64,000 nucleotides of DNA from NCBI RefSeq assembly GCF_030272615.1, contig NC_081415.1, positions 266,791,425-266,855,424 of the forward strand, written 5' to 3'. Under the pieces are notes generated by a model. It was given only the letters and a program-made list of their open reading frames with translations. It did no database searches and was not told the origin of the DNA. The translations under genes were made by a program, and so were the position numbers. Of this stretch, positions 44,382 through 55,799 are shown piece after piece. This DNA is from Cryptomeria japonica. Taxonomy: Eukaryota; Streptophyta; Pinopsida; Cupressales; Cupressaceae. Position 1 is the stretch's first letter; each line of letters starts with the position of its first letter.

Positions 44382-44531
44382 TTACAAAGAAGAACCTTCA
44401 CCTTGAAGAGTATTCAACACACATTTTCTTTCGAGCCTCTTCGATACTCTATCTCTTTCCCTAATCACTTCAATTTCCTTTGTTTGAACTTTCTTCTTCC
44501 TTTTGGCTTTACAACAACTATTGCTCCCCAT
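44382..44531 (-). CDS. Unrecognised small ORF, 49 aa, basic
   Basis: It starts with ATG at 44531 and ends with TAA. The product begins MGSNSCCKAKRKKKVQTKE and is Lys/Arg-rich with a Cys pair near the start, then IRERDRVSKRLERK. No family was recognised. It is too short to judge; it could be a fragment of a larger gene or chance. It lies between the chromovirus 3' LTR and AT-rich sequence. Confidence 0.2.
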   Translation of the reverse strand: MGSNSCCKAKRKKKVQTKEIEVIRERDRVSKRLERKCVLNTLQGEGSSL

Positions 44532-45047
44532 TCTACAAAAAAAAAGAAAAAAGAATCAAATCAACTTTTATGAAAAAGAGTGTGAAAGAGTATAATTTTA
44601 TCTATATTAGATAGAAACCATGGGACTCTTAATAGTAGAGAGCCTATGGGGATTGTTGGAATGCCCAATGGATCTAAGTTCAATTTTTATACTCAAGCAA
44701 AATGGATATCCATTATGTGTTGTAAAACAAATATATGTTTTGTGCTCTAAAACATATCCATTTTATGAAGCTTGTTTTTTCAAGTGGTGAAAAAAAGATT
44801 CACAATTTACTGATATCAATTTTGTGAAGTTTAGTTTTACCAACAAAATAAGGCTTCAAAAATTCAAAAAATAGATATTCATTTATTTAAACCAAAAATG
44901 AATTTAAATAGCAATCAAATATAATATATATTATAGCATTTATATGATGTTTTATTATATTTATTTAATAAATTAACATTAGTATATTATAATATATGTT
45001 AAATATCATATTATAATAAATATAATATATTAAATATCATAAATTTA
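44532..45047. other. AT-rich intergenic stretch
   Basis: No gene or repeat with clear ends. It becomes nearly pure A/T (ATAATATA-like) at about 44910-45040, just before the GA-rich tract. Similar AT-rich text follows the right GA tract at 57310-57470. Confidence 0.6.
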
Positions 45048-45191
45048 GGTAGAGAGAGGTAGGGTTAGAGGGACTAGGGGAGAGGAGAGATACAAATAGT
45101 AGGGAGGGGAAAGGGGCATAGAGTGAGGTAACTAGCGAGAGATTAGAGGAGAGAGAGGGTGGGAGACAGGGAGAGAGGGAGAGGTAGGTAG

Positions 45192-45259
<68 letters not shown>

Positions 45260-45598
45260 CAAGTGGGAGGGATACAAAAGGAGAGAGGGATAAAGGGATG
45301 AAGGGAGAAGGGAGATAGAGAGAAGTAGAGAGAAATAGAGGGAGGGAGAAAGATGTAGAGAGATGTAGAGAGAGAGAGAGGGGAGACATACATACATACA
45401 GGGGCATAGAGAGGGGTGCCTAATGAGACATAGATGGAGTGGTATATAGGTGGAGAGAGGAGGGAGAAACCTAGAAAGGAAAGAGAAGGAGAGAGAGGCT
45501 AGGAGGAAGAGGTGACGACCTAGACAATGGAGAGAGGGGATAGAGAGAGAGTATGAGAGAGTAGGGGAGGAATATATATATGAGGGTAAGGAAGGGGG

Positions 45599-45646
<48 letters not shown>

Positions 45647-46319
45647 GTAGGAGGGATAGAGGTAGAGGTACATAGAAAGAGGGAGGGTGAGGGGAGATAG
45701 AGAGAGAGAAGTAGAGAGGGAAAGGGAGGTGGCGAGAGGTGAGAGAGACTAGTGAGGGAAGGATGGAGGGAGAGAAGGAGAGAGTTAGAGGGGTATGTAG
45801 AGAGAGGTAGGGCTTGAGAGATAGTGGAGAGGGGAATATAGAGAAGTAGAGAAGGATAGAGGGGGGAGGGAGAGGTAGAGAGAGAGTTAGGTAGAGGGAG
45901 GGTGGGAGGGAAAGAGAGAGAGGTGGGGTAAGAGGGACAAAGTGGGAGGAGAGTTAGAGAGAAATTGAGAGGGAGAGGTAGAGAGAGATAGGGTGGGAGG
46001 GATAGAGGGAGGGAGAGAAAGAGAGGGAAGGATGATACAAATATGTAGAGAGAGGTAGGCTTGTTCATATAGATGGAAAGATGAGATAGAGAGAAGTAGA
46101 GAGGGATGGAGGTAAGGAGGGAAAGGTAGATTGGAAGGGAATTAGGGAGGGTAGATGGAGAGGTAGGTAGAGAGAGATAGGTAGGTTTGGAGAGATAGAG
46201 GGAGAGAGTAGATAGAGAGAAGTAGAGGAGGAGGGAGGGAAAGAGATATAGAGGTAGGGTGGGAGGAATAAATGGAGGGGTGAGAGAGGGAAGGAAGGAG
46301 TAGGTAGATAGAGAGAGGC
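45048..46319. repeat. GA-rich simple-sequence tract, about 1.3 kb
   Basis: Almost entirely purine on the + strand: GAGAGAGG, AGGGAGGG and TAGAGAG words, with pure (GA)n at about 45197-45255 and 45603-45638. It gives long Leu/Ser/Pro-rich translations on the minus strand (to 269 codons), which result from composition. The Copia-3 LTR begins just after it. Confidence 0.92.
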
Positions 46320-46339
46320 AAGGTTTCATGGATGAAGGT

Positions 46340-46780
46340 GTAAGATTTGGCTATGGAGATAGCGACCCAAGATCTAGAGGCCTGATGGAAAGCACAATGA
46401 AAAGAGAATATCAATGTGGCAAGAATAAATTCTATCCTCATCAAGAATGCAATATAATATATCAATGCAATGAGAGTACAAAGGAGACCCTTGGTTAAGT
46501 AGGCCAAGGTGAGACATATTACTACAAAATATTATGACAAGTGTCATAATATTATGACATGAAACATAATGTGATAACTTATCCCCCACCTAAGGTGGAA
46601 AAGTTATAGTATAATAGCACCACTAAAGGTGCAAGTTACACATTAGGTGGAAAGTGATAATGTGATAAGTCCACTAAAGGTGGAAATGCCATATGTGGTG
46701 CCTAAGTAAACTGAAGTGAAAGTTGTAATTAAAATCTAGGTAAAAAACTAATAGGGTACAACACCTTAATTACACCAACA
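46340..46780 (-). repeat. Copia-3 3' LTR
   Basis: It runs TGTAAGATTTGG...ATTACACCAACA on the + strand. The right copy at 56755-56998 matches its first 250 bp or so (through GTGATAAC). The adjoining sequence 46781-46790, reverse complement TAAGGGGGGA, is a polypurine tract. Confidence 0.75.
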
Positions 46781-47399
46781 TCCCCCCTTAAGTACTTAGG
46801 GAGAATGTACACAAATAATGCAAGATGGGGTACTTTCTACAAGGCCATGATAGGTACCCATGTACAAAAGCAAGATAATATCTCACAAATGGAAAAAATG
46901 AGAAAACCAATTGGGACAAAACTCCTCCCCAAAAGAGAGATGAAAATAAAAAATTCTCTCAAAGAAGAATAAGGACAAAACCCCATGTGATGAAAAAGTC
47001 TCCCATAAGAGAGAAGAAGAGATACCATGTAGTCCCCCCTCCCCCCCAGTATAGAATATTCACAAATGGTAGATACTCCAAAGTGGATGTAGAAGATGTT
47101 CCATGATTGTAAAACAATGTTTCTCCCCTTAGAAAGAAACAAAACCAAAGGTGTATGTGTGAAGTCTCCCCAATCCTAAAACTAATATGTAAGAATAAAT
47201 ATCAAAATATATGAAGTCTCTAAAAATTACTCAAGTGTCCCCATGTCAATGCTAAAATTTGCCCCTTACAAATCAAGTGTACTAGGCTACACTGTTGAAA
47301 AAGACAATCTAGGATCTAATGAAGATGAATGTAGAACAAGGTCCAAAGACTCAAGTGTCTCCTATGTAGACAAAGAGACCCAAATGTTGTACATAAGTA
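46781..47399 (-). other. Copia-3 3' internal region
   Basis: This holds the polypurine tract and a few hundred bases without a recognised domain. The last 49 bases (47351-47399) read in frame with the ORF at 54110-54314 once Copia-2 and its AAGTA duplication are removed. Small ORFs at 46837-47148 (-) and 47243-47440 (+) are not supported. Confidence 0.5.
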
Positions 47400-48231
47400 T
47401 GTTAGATTCAATGACAATCCCAAAGACATTGAGAGGGTGAGGTGAATCAATGTCTAACTAGTTGACAAAATATTTAAACTTATTAATAACTTTGCAACCC
47501 AAAAGAGTGTACCGATAAATAAGAATTATTGCAATAAACAGAAATAATAGAGACAACATAGAAACACACCATAACACAAGATATTTAACAAGGAAACTCG
47601 GTGTGGGATAAACCTCGGTGGGATTTGTGACCCACAATATTTACTCACTGGCCAATAAATAAATACTGCTTACAATGAGGAGCCTTCACATGCAGGGAGG
47701 CCAACAACCTAGAGCTCATTGCTCAATAAAGAGTCACACTAACTACAAAATGGATTATCAAATCCAATATAATGTACTACTCAAAAAAGTATCTCTCATG
47801 CCAGGTTTAGTACCGGTTTAAGCTCAATCAATAACCAAAACCTTCACTGTCAACTATATCACCTTATACAAAATTGCCTCATCACACATTATACCTCTCT
47901 CTCATCTACTTACATAAAATGACCGATAAGATCTCATACATATATGAGTCTTTTACAATATACCATGTCGGATTTACAAAAGATAATTACATAACAAAAC
48001 AATTCATATAAACAAAACTTTATCCCATTTCGGCTGAAGTGCCAGTATGCTTGTTGTCAATGCAATTTAAATGTCAGTGAAGTGCCTGTCGGTGCTAGTG
48101 TCTGTCCGTGTATGAAGTTTTGTGATGTCGGGCATGTAGAAACCAATTGCTGGTGACTTTCTAGTTGGTTGCCAGATGGTTGCCATCAATGACAACATCA
48201 ACTATTCTCATAAGAGTGTAGAATGCCAACA
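47400..48231 (-). repeat. Copia-2 3' LTR (832 bp)
   Basis: It runs TGTTAGATTCAATG...AATGCCAACA and matches 53277-54109 throughout. The TGTTAG start and GCCAACA end are also those of the Copia-1 LTR. Confidence 0.95.
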
Positions 48232-48243
48232 ATCTCCCCCTTT
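48232..48243 (-). other. Copia-2 polypurine tract
   Basis: The reverse complement reads AAAGGGGGAGAT, identical to the Copia-1 tract. Matching continues on the inner side through TGGCATTGATGGCAACA. Confidence 0.9.
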
Positions 48244-48414
48244 GGCATTGATGGCAACACTCACGAGAAAAATCAATACTGTTATCCAAAAACTGAAATC
48301 CAAAAAGATGTGCTCCCTCTGAGCAAGTGATCTCCTCTGTACATGGATTTTTCTCTCCACTACTCCCCCTTTGACATCAATGACAAAGGATGTCATCAAA
48401 AGAGTACAAAAATG

Positions 48415-51400
48415 CTACCTCAAGGTTTGTAACCAGTTAGTTACAATCTGAAAGATGTCTGCCAAAATCATATTCAGACTCTGCATAAATTTGTTGTTGT
48501 CATCTAAAGTTGCCTCAGTCTGCTGGATCATACCGGTGAGATAGTGCATCTGCTGCTCTGGTGATCGTTCTCCTTGTACTGTTGCTTTAGACAATTCAGT
48601 TCTCTGAGTAATCAGATAATCCAGCCTCGGACCAAGTTTATCTTATAGTTCCCGGGCATTAGACTTTATCCTTGCCTTCTCTTTCTCAAGTTTTTCTAAT
48701 TTCTCCTCAAAGATTGCCATTTCTTGTTAAAAAACTGATATGAGTCTGGATGAACCTATAATATTATCTGCAATGTCATCAATTTATTTCTGTGTCTTCT
48801 TGATCTCCTTATCAATGTCCTCAGTCAAACAGTGAGGTTTACATGCCTCCCTATATAGCTCCTTATACTCCAAAATTGTAGAATTGAGTACCGGTAAAAG
48901 TGTATCCACATGATCGATACATTTCGTTATTGTGTTTTCAAAGAATGCGTTTTTCTCTTTTTCAACTCTCTCCTTTATGATATCCTCATTCACCTTGTCT
49001 ATAGTTATAACATTATCAGAAATGAATTTGGACAATGTGTCCAATTTACCTAAAGAATCCTTAATGTGGTCTATTTGGTGCAATCATCTTAAGAATAGGT
49101 AAAGTGTTATCAATTGCCTTAAAATCCAATGCATTGCAATCAACTATCCTCTTTATAGAATCAAAAAGTACCTCTGTGATATTGGTAGGTCTGAATTCTC
49201 CTGTAGATGTACTCGATTCAGTTGTAGATTTCATCTCAACAGATGTCTGACCAATCACCTTTAGTATCTCATCTTTATTTCCATCAGATGTAACCATTTT
49301 TCTTTTATTTTCCTCTGGTGGATCTATCTGTGTTTGCACCTCAACCTTCAATGGTTTCTCAGATTGTTTCGGTGTCTCTGTAATTGTCGGTTTTTCAGTC
49401 TCAACATGAACCTCTGCCTCTATTTGTTTCTCTAAAAGTTCTACTGTTGGTTTCTTAGATTCCAGTGATCCTGTGCTATTACCTTTGTTCTTTGTGGGTT
49501 TTCTAGTCACTGTCAATTGCTCTGTTTGAGTTGGTATCTTAGTTTCCTGAGAGTCAATAGTTTGTGCTGGTTTCTCTGAAATTTTGCTATTATCAACATT
49601 GTTTTCCTTAACCTCTGAATTATCTTTATCCACAACAATGTTTTACCCTCTTGAGTATCCACATTCATTGTAAAGAGTATCTCAGACTCAGGGTTAGTAT
49701 TATCATGTGTTATACCTTCGGTATCAGTAGCCAGTGGATCTTCTGAGTGTACCGGTGGTGTATCCAAAGGAGGCGGTGGAAGGTTATATGTAACCTTTAT
49801 GTTTGGAATACCACCAACTTTGCCTTTACTCTTGTCCTTGTCTTTTTTATATACTTTGAATGTCTTTTTTAGGTATTCTATTTTCCTCTTTATTTTCCTT
49901 CTCTATATAGAATATATCTCATTTATCTACAGTCTCCTCTGCAATCTCTTTTACCCTTCTAGCCATCAGGCTTACTTGTCGGTGTCCACTAACAAATACA
50001 AATCGGTTAGCTTCAGAGATAACTTCATCAATTTCTTCCTTGGAGTTTACTGGATGAATAGCCAAGAGTGCTTCAACTTTCAATTTCTTATCCAATTCCA
50101 TCACTGATAGCCTTTTTGCTTCTAGTCTCATGTAGAGATCATTTGGTAGCTCATCATTCACTTCTATCAAAACTTTCTTGTATATATCCAAGTGTAAGAC
50201 AATGCTTTCCTCAATGGTGTTTCTGTCAGTATCATTTGAAGTGTTATACCATTTTCTTAAATTAGAAAAATTACCTTCCTCTATTATCTCATTCAGTAAA
50301 TCATTCAATGTGGGGGTAATCGGTGTTTGTTTCTTCTTAGGTGTAAGTTTCTTCCTTGGTTCCCTAACTGCCCGATGTTTCTTCCTTTGTGTCCTAGTTT
50401 TCTTAGGTGAAGGAGAGGGTACCGATGAGGGTTTTCTCTTGCTTTCTACTCTTTTAAACTCAGTAGCCTTACCATTGTTAGTGTCAAAAGATGTTACAAC
50501 CGGTGAAACATGTGCTTCAGGTTGTAGTCCTTCAAGTTCACTTGCCAATATACCACTGATGTTCATGACATTTTCTTTGATTTCCTTTACCTTCTTGGAG
50601 GCATCTCTAATGAATTTTTCTCTTCTCTTAGTCCTTTTTTGCATAGACACTTTACTCTCTATGGTTTATGCACTTCCAAAGAATTCCTCAGACGGCTCCC
50701 TTGGTGCATCAAGTAGAGCTTTAGTATAACTTTCCAAAATAGATAAGTCTACCTCATATCCCATCTCTGTAACCCAAATAGTTCTAGGACTTCTGCTTCC
50801 ATCCAAGTTTCATCTCTCTTAATAACAAAGCAAATTTCCTTGTCATATTTATCAACTATGCTTTGTGGTAGTCTCTCTCTTGCTCTAATCTTAGATTGGA
50901 ATGTTTTGAAATAGTCTGTAATGTTCTTAACACTTTCAGTGCCCATACTGGTGAAAGCATCTTGTATCTATTTTCCTACTGGGATGTCATAACCAAAATC
51001 CTTGTGACCTATGTCGGGTATCTCCTTGGTAAAGTACAACATCAGACATACTAGAAGGTTTCCAAAACAGAAAGTACCTTTCTTGTCACCCTTAATCTTC
51101 TTCAGGTTGTCAATTAATTCATCTTTAAGCCATTCACACACATCAATCTTAGCATTATTGTGTCCATCTCATATGCATTATGAATACATAGGCTTGAAAC
51201 AAAATTTAGTCTATTTGCATGAGTAGCTTTGTAACCTAGTACGATACTCACATATCTTACATTTATGTCCTTAACATCATTTACTCTAAGTGACTCTTTA
51301 TCAGATGTTGCTTCAGTTAAATCCATAACTCCCCTATTAGGAATTCTATTGGTTTTATCAGGCCTACTACTGGTTGAAGGTAAACCAGTAACTGCCTTAA

Positions 51401-51817
51401 TTACTTCCCTGGTTATTTTGCAAACTGATTCTAACCACATGAATTCTCCATGGACTCTATTCAATACAAGTCTGACAACTTAGGAAATTCAAGAATGTTC
51501 AAAATCTCTACAAAACCTAAATTTTCCACAATCTTATGTTCAGGTTTGATTATTCCATTTTCATCATAAATGACCTCATTAAACATTTTCTTCAACTCCT
51601 CAGTCCCTACGTTTTCTATGTTGCAATGTATGTAAATTCTAGGGTCTTCTGCAAATGCTACACCCTTAGGGATTTTTAAAAAAGCTCCTACAAAATCATC
51701 TTGTTTCACAATCTCAAGGATAATCTTGAATACGCATCTAGGGCATTTAACATTTTCCACAATGGTAGGGTTCGAAATAAACTCTAGAACAAAAGATGAG
51801 GAAGCCATTTCAAACAT
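48415..51817 (-). pseudogene. Copia-2 accessory ORF of unknown function, about 1130 codons, frameshifted
   Basis: A minus-strand coding stretch runs from the ATG at 51817 (or the in-frame MASSS at 51808) to a TAG at 48415-48417, in pieces separated by frameshifts and stops (51461-51817, 51114-51464, 50749-50946, 49919-50650, 49513-49767, 49061-49633, 48784-49083 and on). The N-terminal part has a CPRCVF Cys pair and TREVIKAVTGLPS; the middle is rich in Lys/Arg (KKTRTQRKKHR, LTPKKKQTP), suggesting nuclear targeting; then an acidic Thr/Glu-rich part and a predicted coiled-coil tail (MAIFEEKLEKLEKEKARIK). I recognise no family and do not assign a function. Confidence 0.65.
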
Positions 51818-52182
51818 AAATACCTCTAAATCAAAATTCTGAATGCTTGAAAATCACTTCACAGCTTTGCCTTAGAATTCCTTTCTCAATTTCGCACTCT
51901 CTGGTCATTTGAATCCTCAATGTTTTCGAAATGAGGGCTTCTCGGTGCTTTATAGCCAAAAAGTTCTTTAAAACATCATTAAATGCTCGTCGGTTAAGTG
52001 AAAACTTAACACATCCCCCAGTAAAGAAGAAATGTATCTTCTCACCATCAACTGAGGGTAGAATGCATGATCTTCAACTTGCTGCAATACCCCCTAAGGA
52101 TTGTTCCTCAGTTAGATGAAGAATCTCCTGCCGGTGGAGGATTACTCCATTCTATCGATGAAGATATAGTTTCATCAGTTCT

Positions 52183-53262
52183 CTAATCACTCTTCTTAAT
52201 CCATTGTTTTGAAAATTCTTGCTTAACTTCATTTACCTTTTCTTTGCCCTTCAAACTAGATCCTTTACTGTTTGCTGGTGCATTCTTGCTTCTACAAAAT
52301 TTAGAAATATGTTCAATCTTGTTACAAGCATAACAAGTTACATTATTCCTCTGAATAGCCTTTCCATATCCTTGACCGGTTTGTGATCTACATTGATTAG
52401 ATAAATACCCAAATCTTCCACAAACATAGCATTTCACATTCATTTTGCAATTTTCTGAATTATGACCAACTTTGTTGCATTTGGAACATTGACCGGTGGG
52501 TGAGTTTGTATTCTGATTATTTCTAAATCTACATGATTTTCTCTATGACCATATTTGTTGCAATTGAAACATTTTTCATTAAATTTATAAGTATTAGGTT
52601 GTCTTACCAGTTTGTTCTAATCTTGATTGTTTGCAGTACCAGAACTTTCACCATGATCAAATCCAAGTCCATTAGTATCTCCATTAGGTTTCTATTTTTT
52701 AAGCATTTCATCAAGTTCTTCTGAACTTTTCTTGAATTTGTCTTTGTGTTTATTTGCAGTAGCCAACTCATTTTCTAGAATTCCAACTTGTATCACAAGC
52801 TTAGCTTTATCATGTTGCATGTGAATCAAGTCTGTCTTTAACATATCATTTTCATGACCAAGTCTTAGATTTTCATTTCCAGCATCATTAAGTCTCCTAG
52901 TCAAGTATTCTTCATTCTTCTTCCTATCTTCAATATCTTTACATAACCTCATAGTCATATCTTGCATTTCATTCTTCATATTATTGTTTTCTTGTCTCAA
53001 CGTGTTTGCAATGTCTCTAAGAGTTTCTTTTTCATCATTGTCATCATTCTGCATCTTCTCATGAAGTTCTTTTCTTTTATTTTGTGCTATAGCAAAGTTC
53101 TACTGAAGTCCTTAAATGAATTCTTGTGCAATCCTCAGATCATCTTCAATTTTTCTGCATCAAATCTTCAAGATCTCCTTCCAATCATTTTCTTATGTTC
53201 TTAATCTGTACCGGTGTCAAAATCATCCTCAAGTTGTTAGGCTTTTGAAAATAGAGGACCAG
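52183..53262 (-). pseudogene. gag: Copia-2 gag-like region: coiled coil and zinc knuckles
   Basis: From the PBS inward, 52692-53054 encodes a heptad-rich coiled coil (LRQENNNMKNEMQDMTMRL, LRLGHENDMLKTDL). After a broken stretch with two knuckle-like pieces (near 52460-52590: CNKCGHN and CFNCNKYGH forms), 52183-52443 gives C-YVCGRFGYLSNQC and C-YACNKIEHISKFC knuckles, so at least four Cys/His knuckles are present. The usual UBN2 capsid domain was not seen. It ends at a stop without entering a protease, consistent with a non-autonomous element. Confidence 0.75.
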
Positions 53263-53274
53263 GCTCTAATACCA
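53263..53274 (-). other. Copia-2 primer-binding site
   Basis: The reverse complement is TGGTATTAGAGC, one base different from the initiator-Met site TGGTATCAGAGC used by Copia-1, next to the LTR end at 53277. Confidence 0.88.
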
Positions 53275-53276
53275 AT

Positions 53277-54109
53277 TGTTAGATTCAATGACAGCCCCAA
53301 AGACACTGAGAGGGGGGGGGTGAATTAGTGTCTAACCAGTTGACAAAATATTTAAACTTATTAATAACTTTGCAACCCAAAACAATGTACTAGTAAATAA
53401 GAATTATTGCAATAAACATAAATAATAGAGACAACATAGAAACACACCATAACACAAGATATTTAACGAGGAAACCCGATGCGGGAAAAACCTTGGTGGG
53501 ATTTGTGACCCACAATATTTACTCACTGGCCAATGAATAAATACTACTTACAATGAGGGCCATGCACATGCAAGGAGGCCAATAGCCTAGAGCTCACTGC
53601 TCAATAAAGAGTCACACTAACTACAAAATGGATTATCAAATCCAATACAATGTACTGCTCAAAACAGCATCTCTCATGTCGAGTTCAGTATCGGTTTAAG
53701 CTCAGTCAATAACCAAAACCTTCACTGTCAACTATATCACCTTATACAAAATTGCCTCATCACACATTATACCTCTCTCTCATATACTTACATAAAATGA
53801 CCTATAATATCTCATACATATATGAGTCTTTTACAATATACCATGTCGGATTTACAAAAGATAATTACATTACAAAACAATTCATATAAACAAAACTTTA
53901 TCCCATGTCGGTTGGAGTGTCAGTATGCTTGTTGTCGATGTAATCTGAATGTCGGTGAAGTGCCTGTTGGTGCCGGTGTTTTTTGGTGTATGAAGTTTTG
54001 TGATGCTGAGAATGTAGAAACCAATTGCCGGTGACTTTCCAGTTGGTTGCCAGATGGTTGCCATCAATGACAACATCAACTATTTTCATAAGAGTGTAGA
54101 ATGCCAACA
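53277..54109 (-). repeat. Copia-2 5' LTR (833 bp)
   Basis: It runs TGTTAGATTCAATG...AATGCCAACA and matches 47400-48231; a poly-G run (GGGGGGGG) lies near 53312-53320. The AAGTA duplication follows at 54110-54114. Confidence 0.95.
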
Positions 54110-54525
54110 AAGTATCCAAAATCACATCAAAATAGAAAGAATGATCATGTAAATAATTAAAAAGAGGTTCAGAGTGGTCCCTCACAACAAGTGAAGAAGT
54201 ATAATATTCATTAAAGAGAACATGAATGCAATCAAGTTTGCCTCTCATATATGAAGTGTAGGACTCCAAAAACAAACCTGCAATATCTATCAAGTGATCA
54301 TCCCATGAAGCCATGTTTGGAAGACAAAGTGTCTCCTATTGCACTGAAAAAAAAGAGCCCAAACTATAGCAACACAATTATCATCAAATACAATAGTCAA
54401 TGAAGGAGATGAAATACAAGGCTTAAGAACTGGATGTGAGAATACCCAAGTTCAAGCAGCCAATTTTTTTCTCAAAATTAGAATCCACACTAGAAGTGTG
54501 ATCATTATCTAAAGAATCAAAGTCA
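54110..54525 (-). pseudogene. Copia-3 internal ORF split by Copia-2 (82 codons when intact)
   Basis: The minus-strand ORF starts at the ATG at 54314 (MASWDDHLIDIAG) and reads without a stop to the AAGTA duplication. It then continues across the empty site into 47399-47351 and ends at TGA, an 82-codon frame. It is not similar to any copia domain I know, and 82 codons is within chance expectation. The stretch 54315-54525 upstream is broken. Confidence 0.4.
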
Positions 54526-54900
54526 TCAATAGGAACAAATTTTGAAAAGGAGTACAACAAAGATGCATGATTGATCGCCCTCTAGTATGATTTCTCTATT
54601 CTCCAAGTCTCTGATAACAATTGAATTAGGAGTGAACTCCATAGTCTTCCTTGTTGCACAATGAGTAATTTGATAGATGTCAAGGAGATTGTTTGTCAAG
54701 TGAGGTACACATACAACATCATTGAAGGTTCCATCCCCATTATCAATAGATACCTTCCCAATTGCATTCATATATGTATGATTTCTCATCAAAATAGGTG
54801 GCATGTTGCAAGGCTCAAATGATGAGAACATAGACTATGAATATGCCATACGATGAGAAACTCCTAAATTTAGAAGCCACCTTGAATCATGACCTATAGT
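54526..54900 (-). pseudogene. pol: Copia-3 protease/pre-integrase remnant
   Basis: 54526-54831 translates as FSSFEPCNMPPILMRNHTYM, IGKVSIDNGDGTFNDVVCVPHLTNNLLDIYQI and REIILEGDQSCIF, the part of a copia protease domain just before integrase (VPHLTNNLLS motif). The catalytic DSG and the H..H text upstream (about 54832-54900) are broken. The rest of pol is absent. Confidence 0.85.
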
Positions 54901-55790
54901 ATCACAAAGATCTTATCCTTTGTTCTTACTTGTCCCAAAAATGTGACTCTATTTATTTTATCAAATTTAGCTTGTTTGGAACAAGAAATTGAAGTAGACA
55001 TTCGGGAAGGAAAATTGATTTTATTCTTCTCAAGAAAAGGCTTCAATTCATCAATGTCCTTCTTACAATAATGGTGTTCTTCATGTCCTATCTTCTTGCA
55101 ATATGTACAAGTAGGATTCTCCTTCTTAGATGATTTCTCTTTAGGAGAGTGAGAGGATTTAGATTCTTTGTAAATATCTTGTTCTTTTTCTTCTTTTACT
55201 TCTTATCAGGATTTCCTATTTCTTGCTCTACCTTAGGCTCAATTGTGACCAATGCTTGGTGTATAGAAGATTTGATTAGATCCATGTGAATTAAATTTTC
55301 TTCCTATTTGATTAGGAGGTTTACAAAATCATCAAACTTAGGATCAACATATGATGCTCCCATAGAAAGCCTATGTGTATGAAAGCTAGTAAAAAAAACT
55401 AAATACTTAGGATCAAGCTTGGATAACACATTAAGGATCCATTGTAAATCATCTTCTTAAATATTGCATTCCTTTAGCTATGTTCTTAATTTCTTGATTT
55501 TGGAGATATATTCTTGGATGTGGTAAAAAATTCTTGGATCAAGATTCATCAAATCATTATCAATCTGATATCCCCTACTCTTATCAATTTTACCATATAA
55601 TTTTTCAAGAGTCTCCCATGCCTCCTTAGGTGTTTTACATGATTCAATATAAAAATACAAATAAAATGAGACTAATGAACATATACATCCAAGTGTTTTC
55701 TCTCTTTCAATCTCCCATTTTGATAATACATTAGGATCAATTGGTTGAGGATTTCTTTCCTTTAGATAGCCAAGACAACCCTTTCCCATG
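54901..55790 (-). pseudogene. gag: Copia-3 gag with zinc knuckle
   Basis: 55478-55789 encodes the copia gag UBN2-type text SKWEIEREKTLGCICSLVSFYL, CKTPKEAWETLEKLYGKIDKS and IFYHIQEYISKIKKLRT. The zinc knuckle CTYCKKIGHEEHHYC lies near 55060-55110, after a Lys/Ser-rich broken stretch. A likely gag start lies upstream of 55789, because the N-terminal part (KLPHGKGLSWL, near 55790-55800) reads in another frame. Confidence 0.85.
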
Positions 55791-55799
55791 AGGTAATTT

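Larger units (their letters stand above)
47400..54109 (-). mobile_element. Copia-2: full-length non-autonomous copia-type element (6.7 kb)
   Basis: LTRs of 832 bp (47400-48231) and 833 bp (53277-54109) are flanked by AAGTA (47395-47399 and 54110-54114). On the minus strand the order is 5' LTR, PBS, gag with coiled coil and zinc knuckles, then a long unrelated ORF, PPT and 3' LTR. No protease, integrase, RT or RNase H text was found. The long ORF occupies the position of pol. The LTRs differ by scattered substitutions, so the insertion is not very recent. Confidence 0.92.

Noticed and set aside
45132-46507. Long Leu/Ser/Pro-rich ORFs on the minus strand (to 269 codons)
   Set aside because: They lie wholly in GA-rich simple sequence and owe their length to CT composition, which lacks stop codons in that strand; no domain is visible.
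49799-50729. Plus-strand ORFs (102 to 183 codons) opposite the Copia-2 accessory ORF
   Set aside because: They are hydrophobic mirror translations of the Lys-rich minus-strand ORF, which has the better coding character and lies in the element's orientation.
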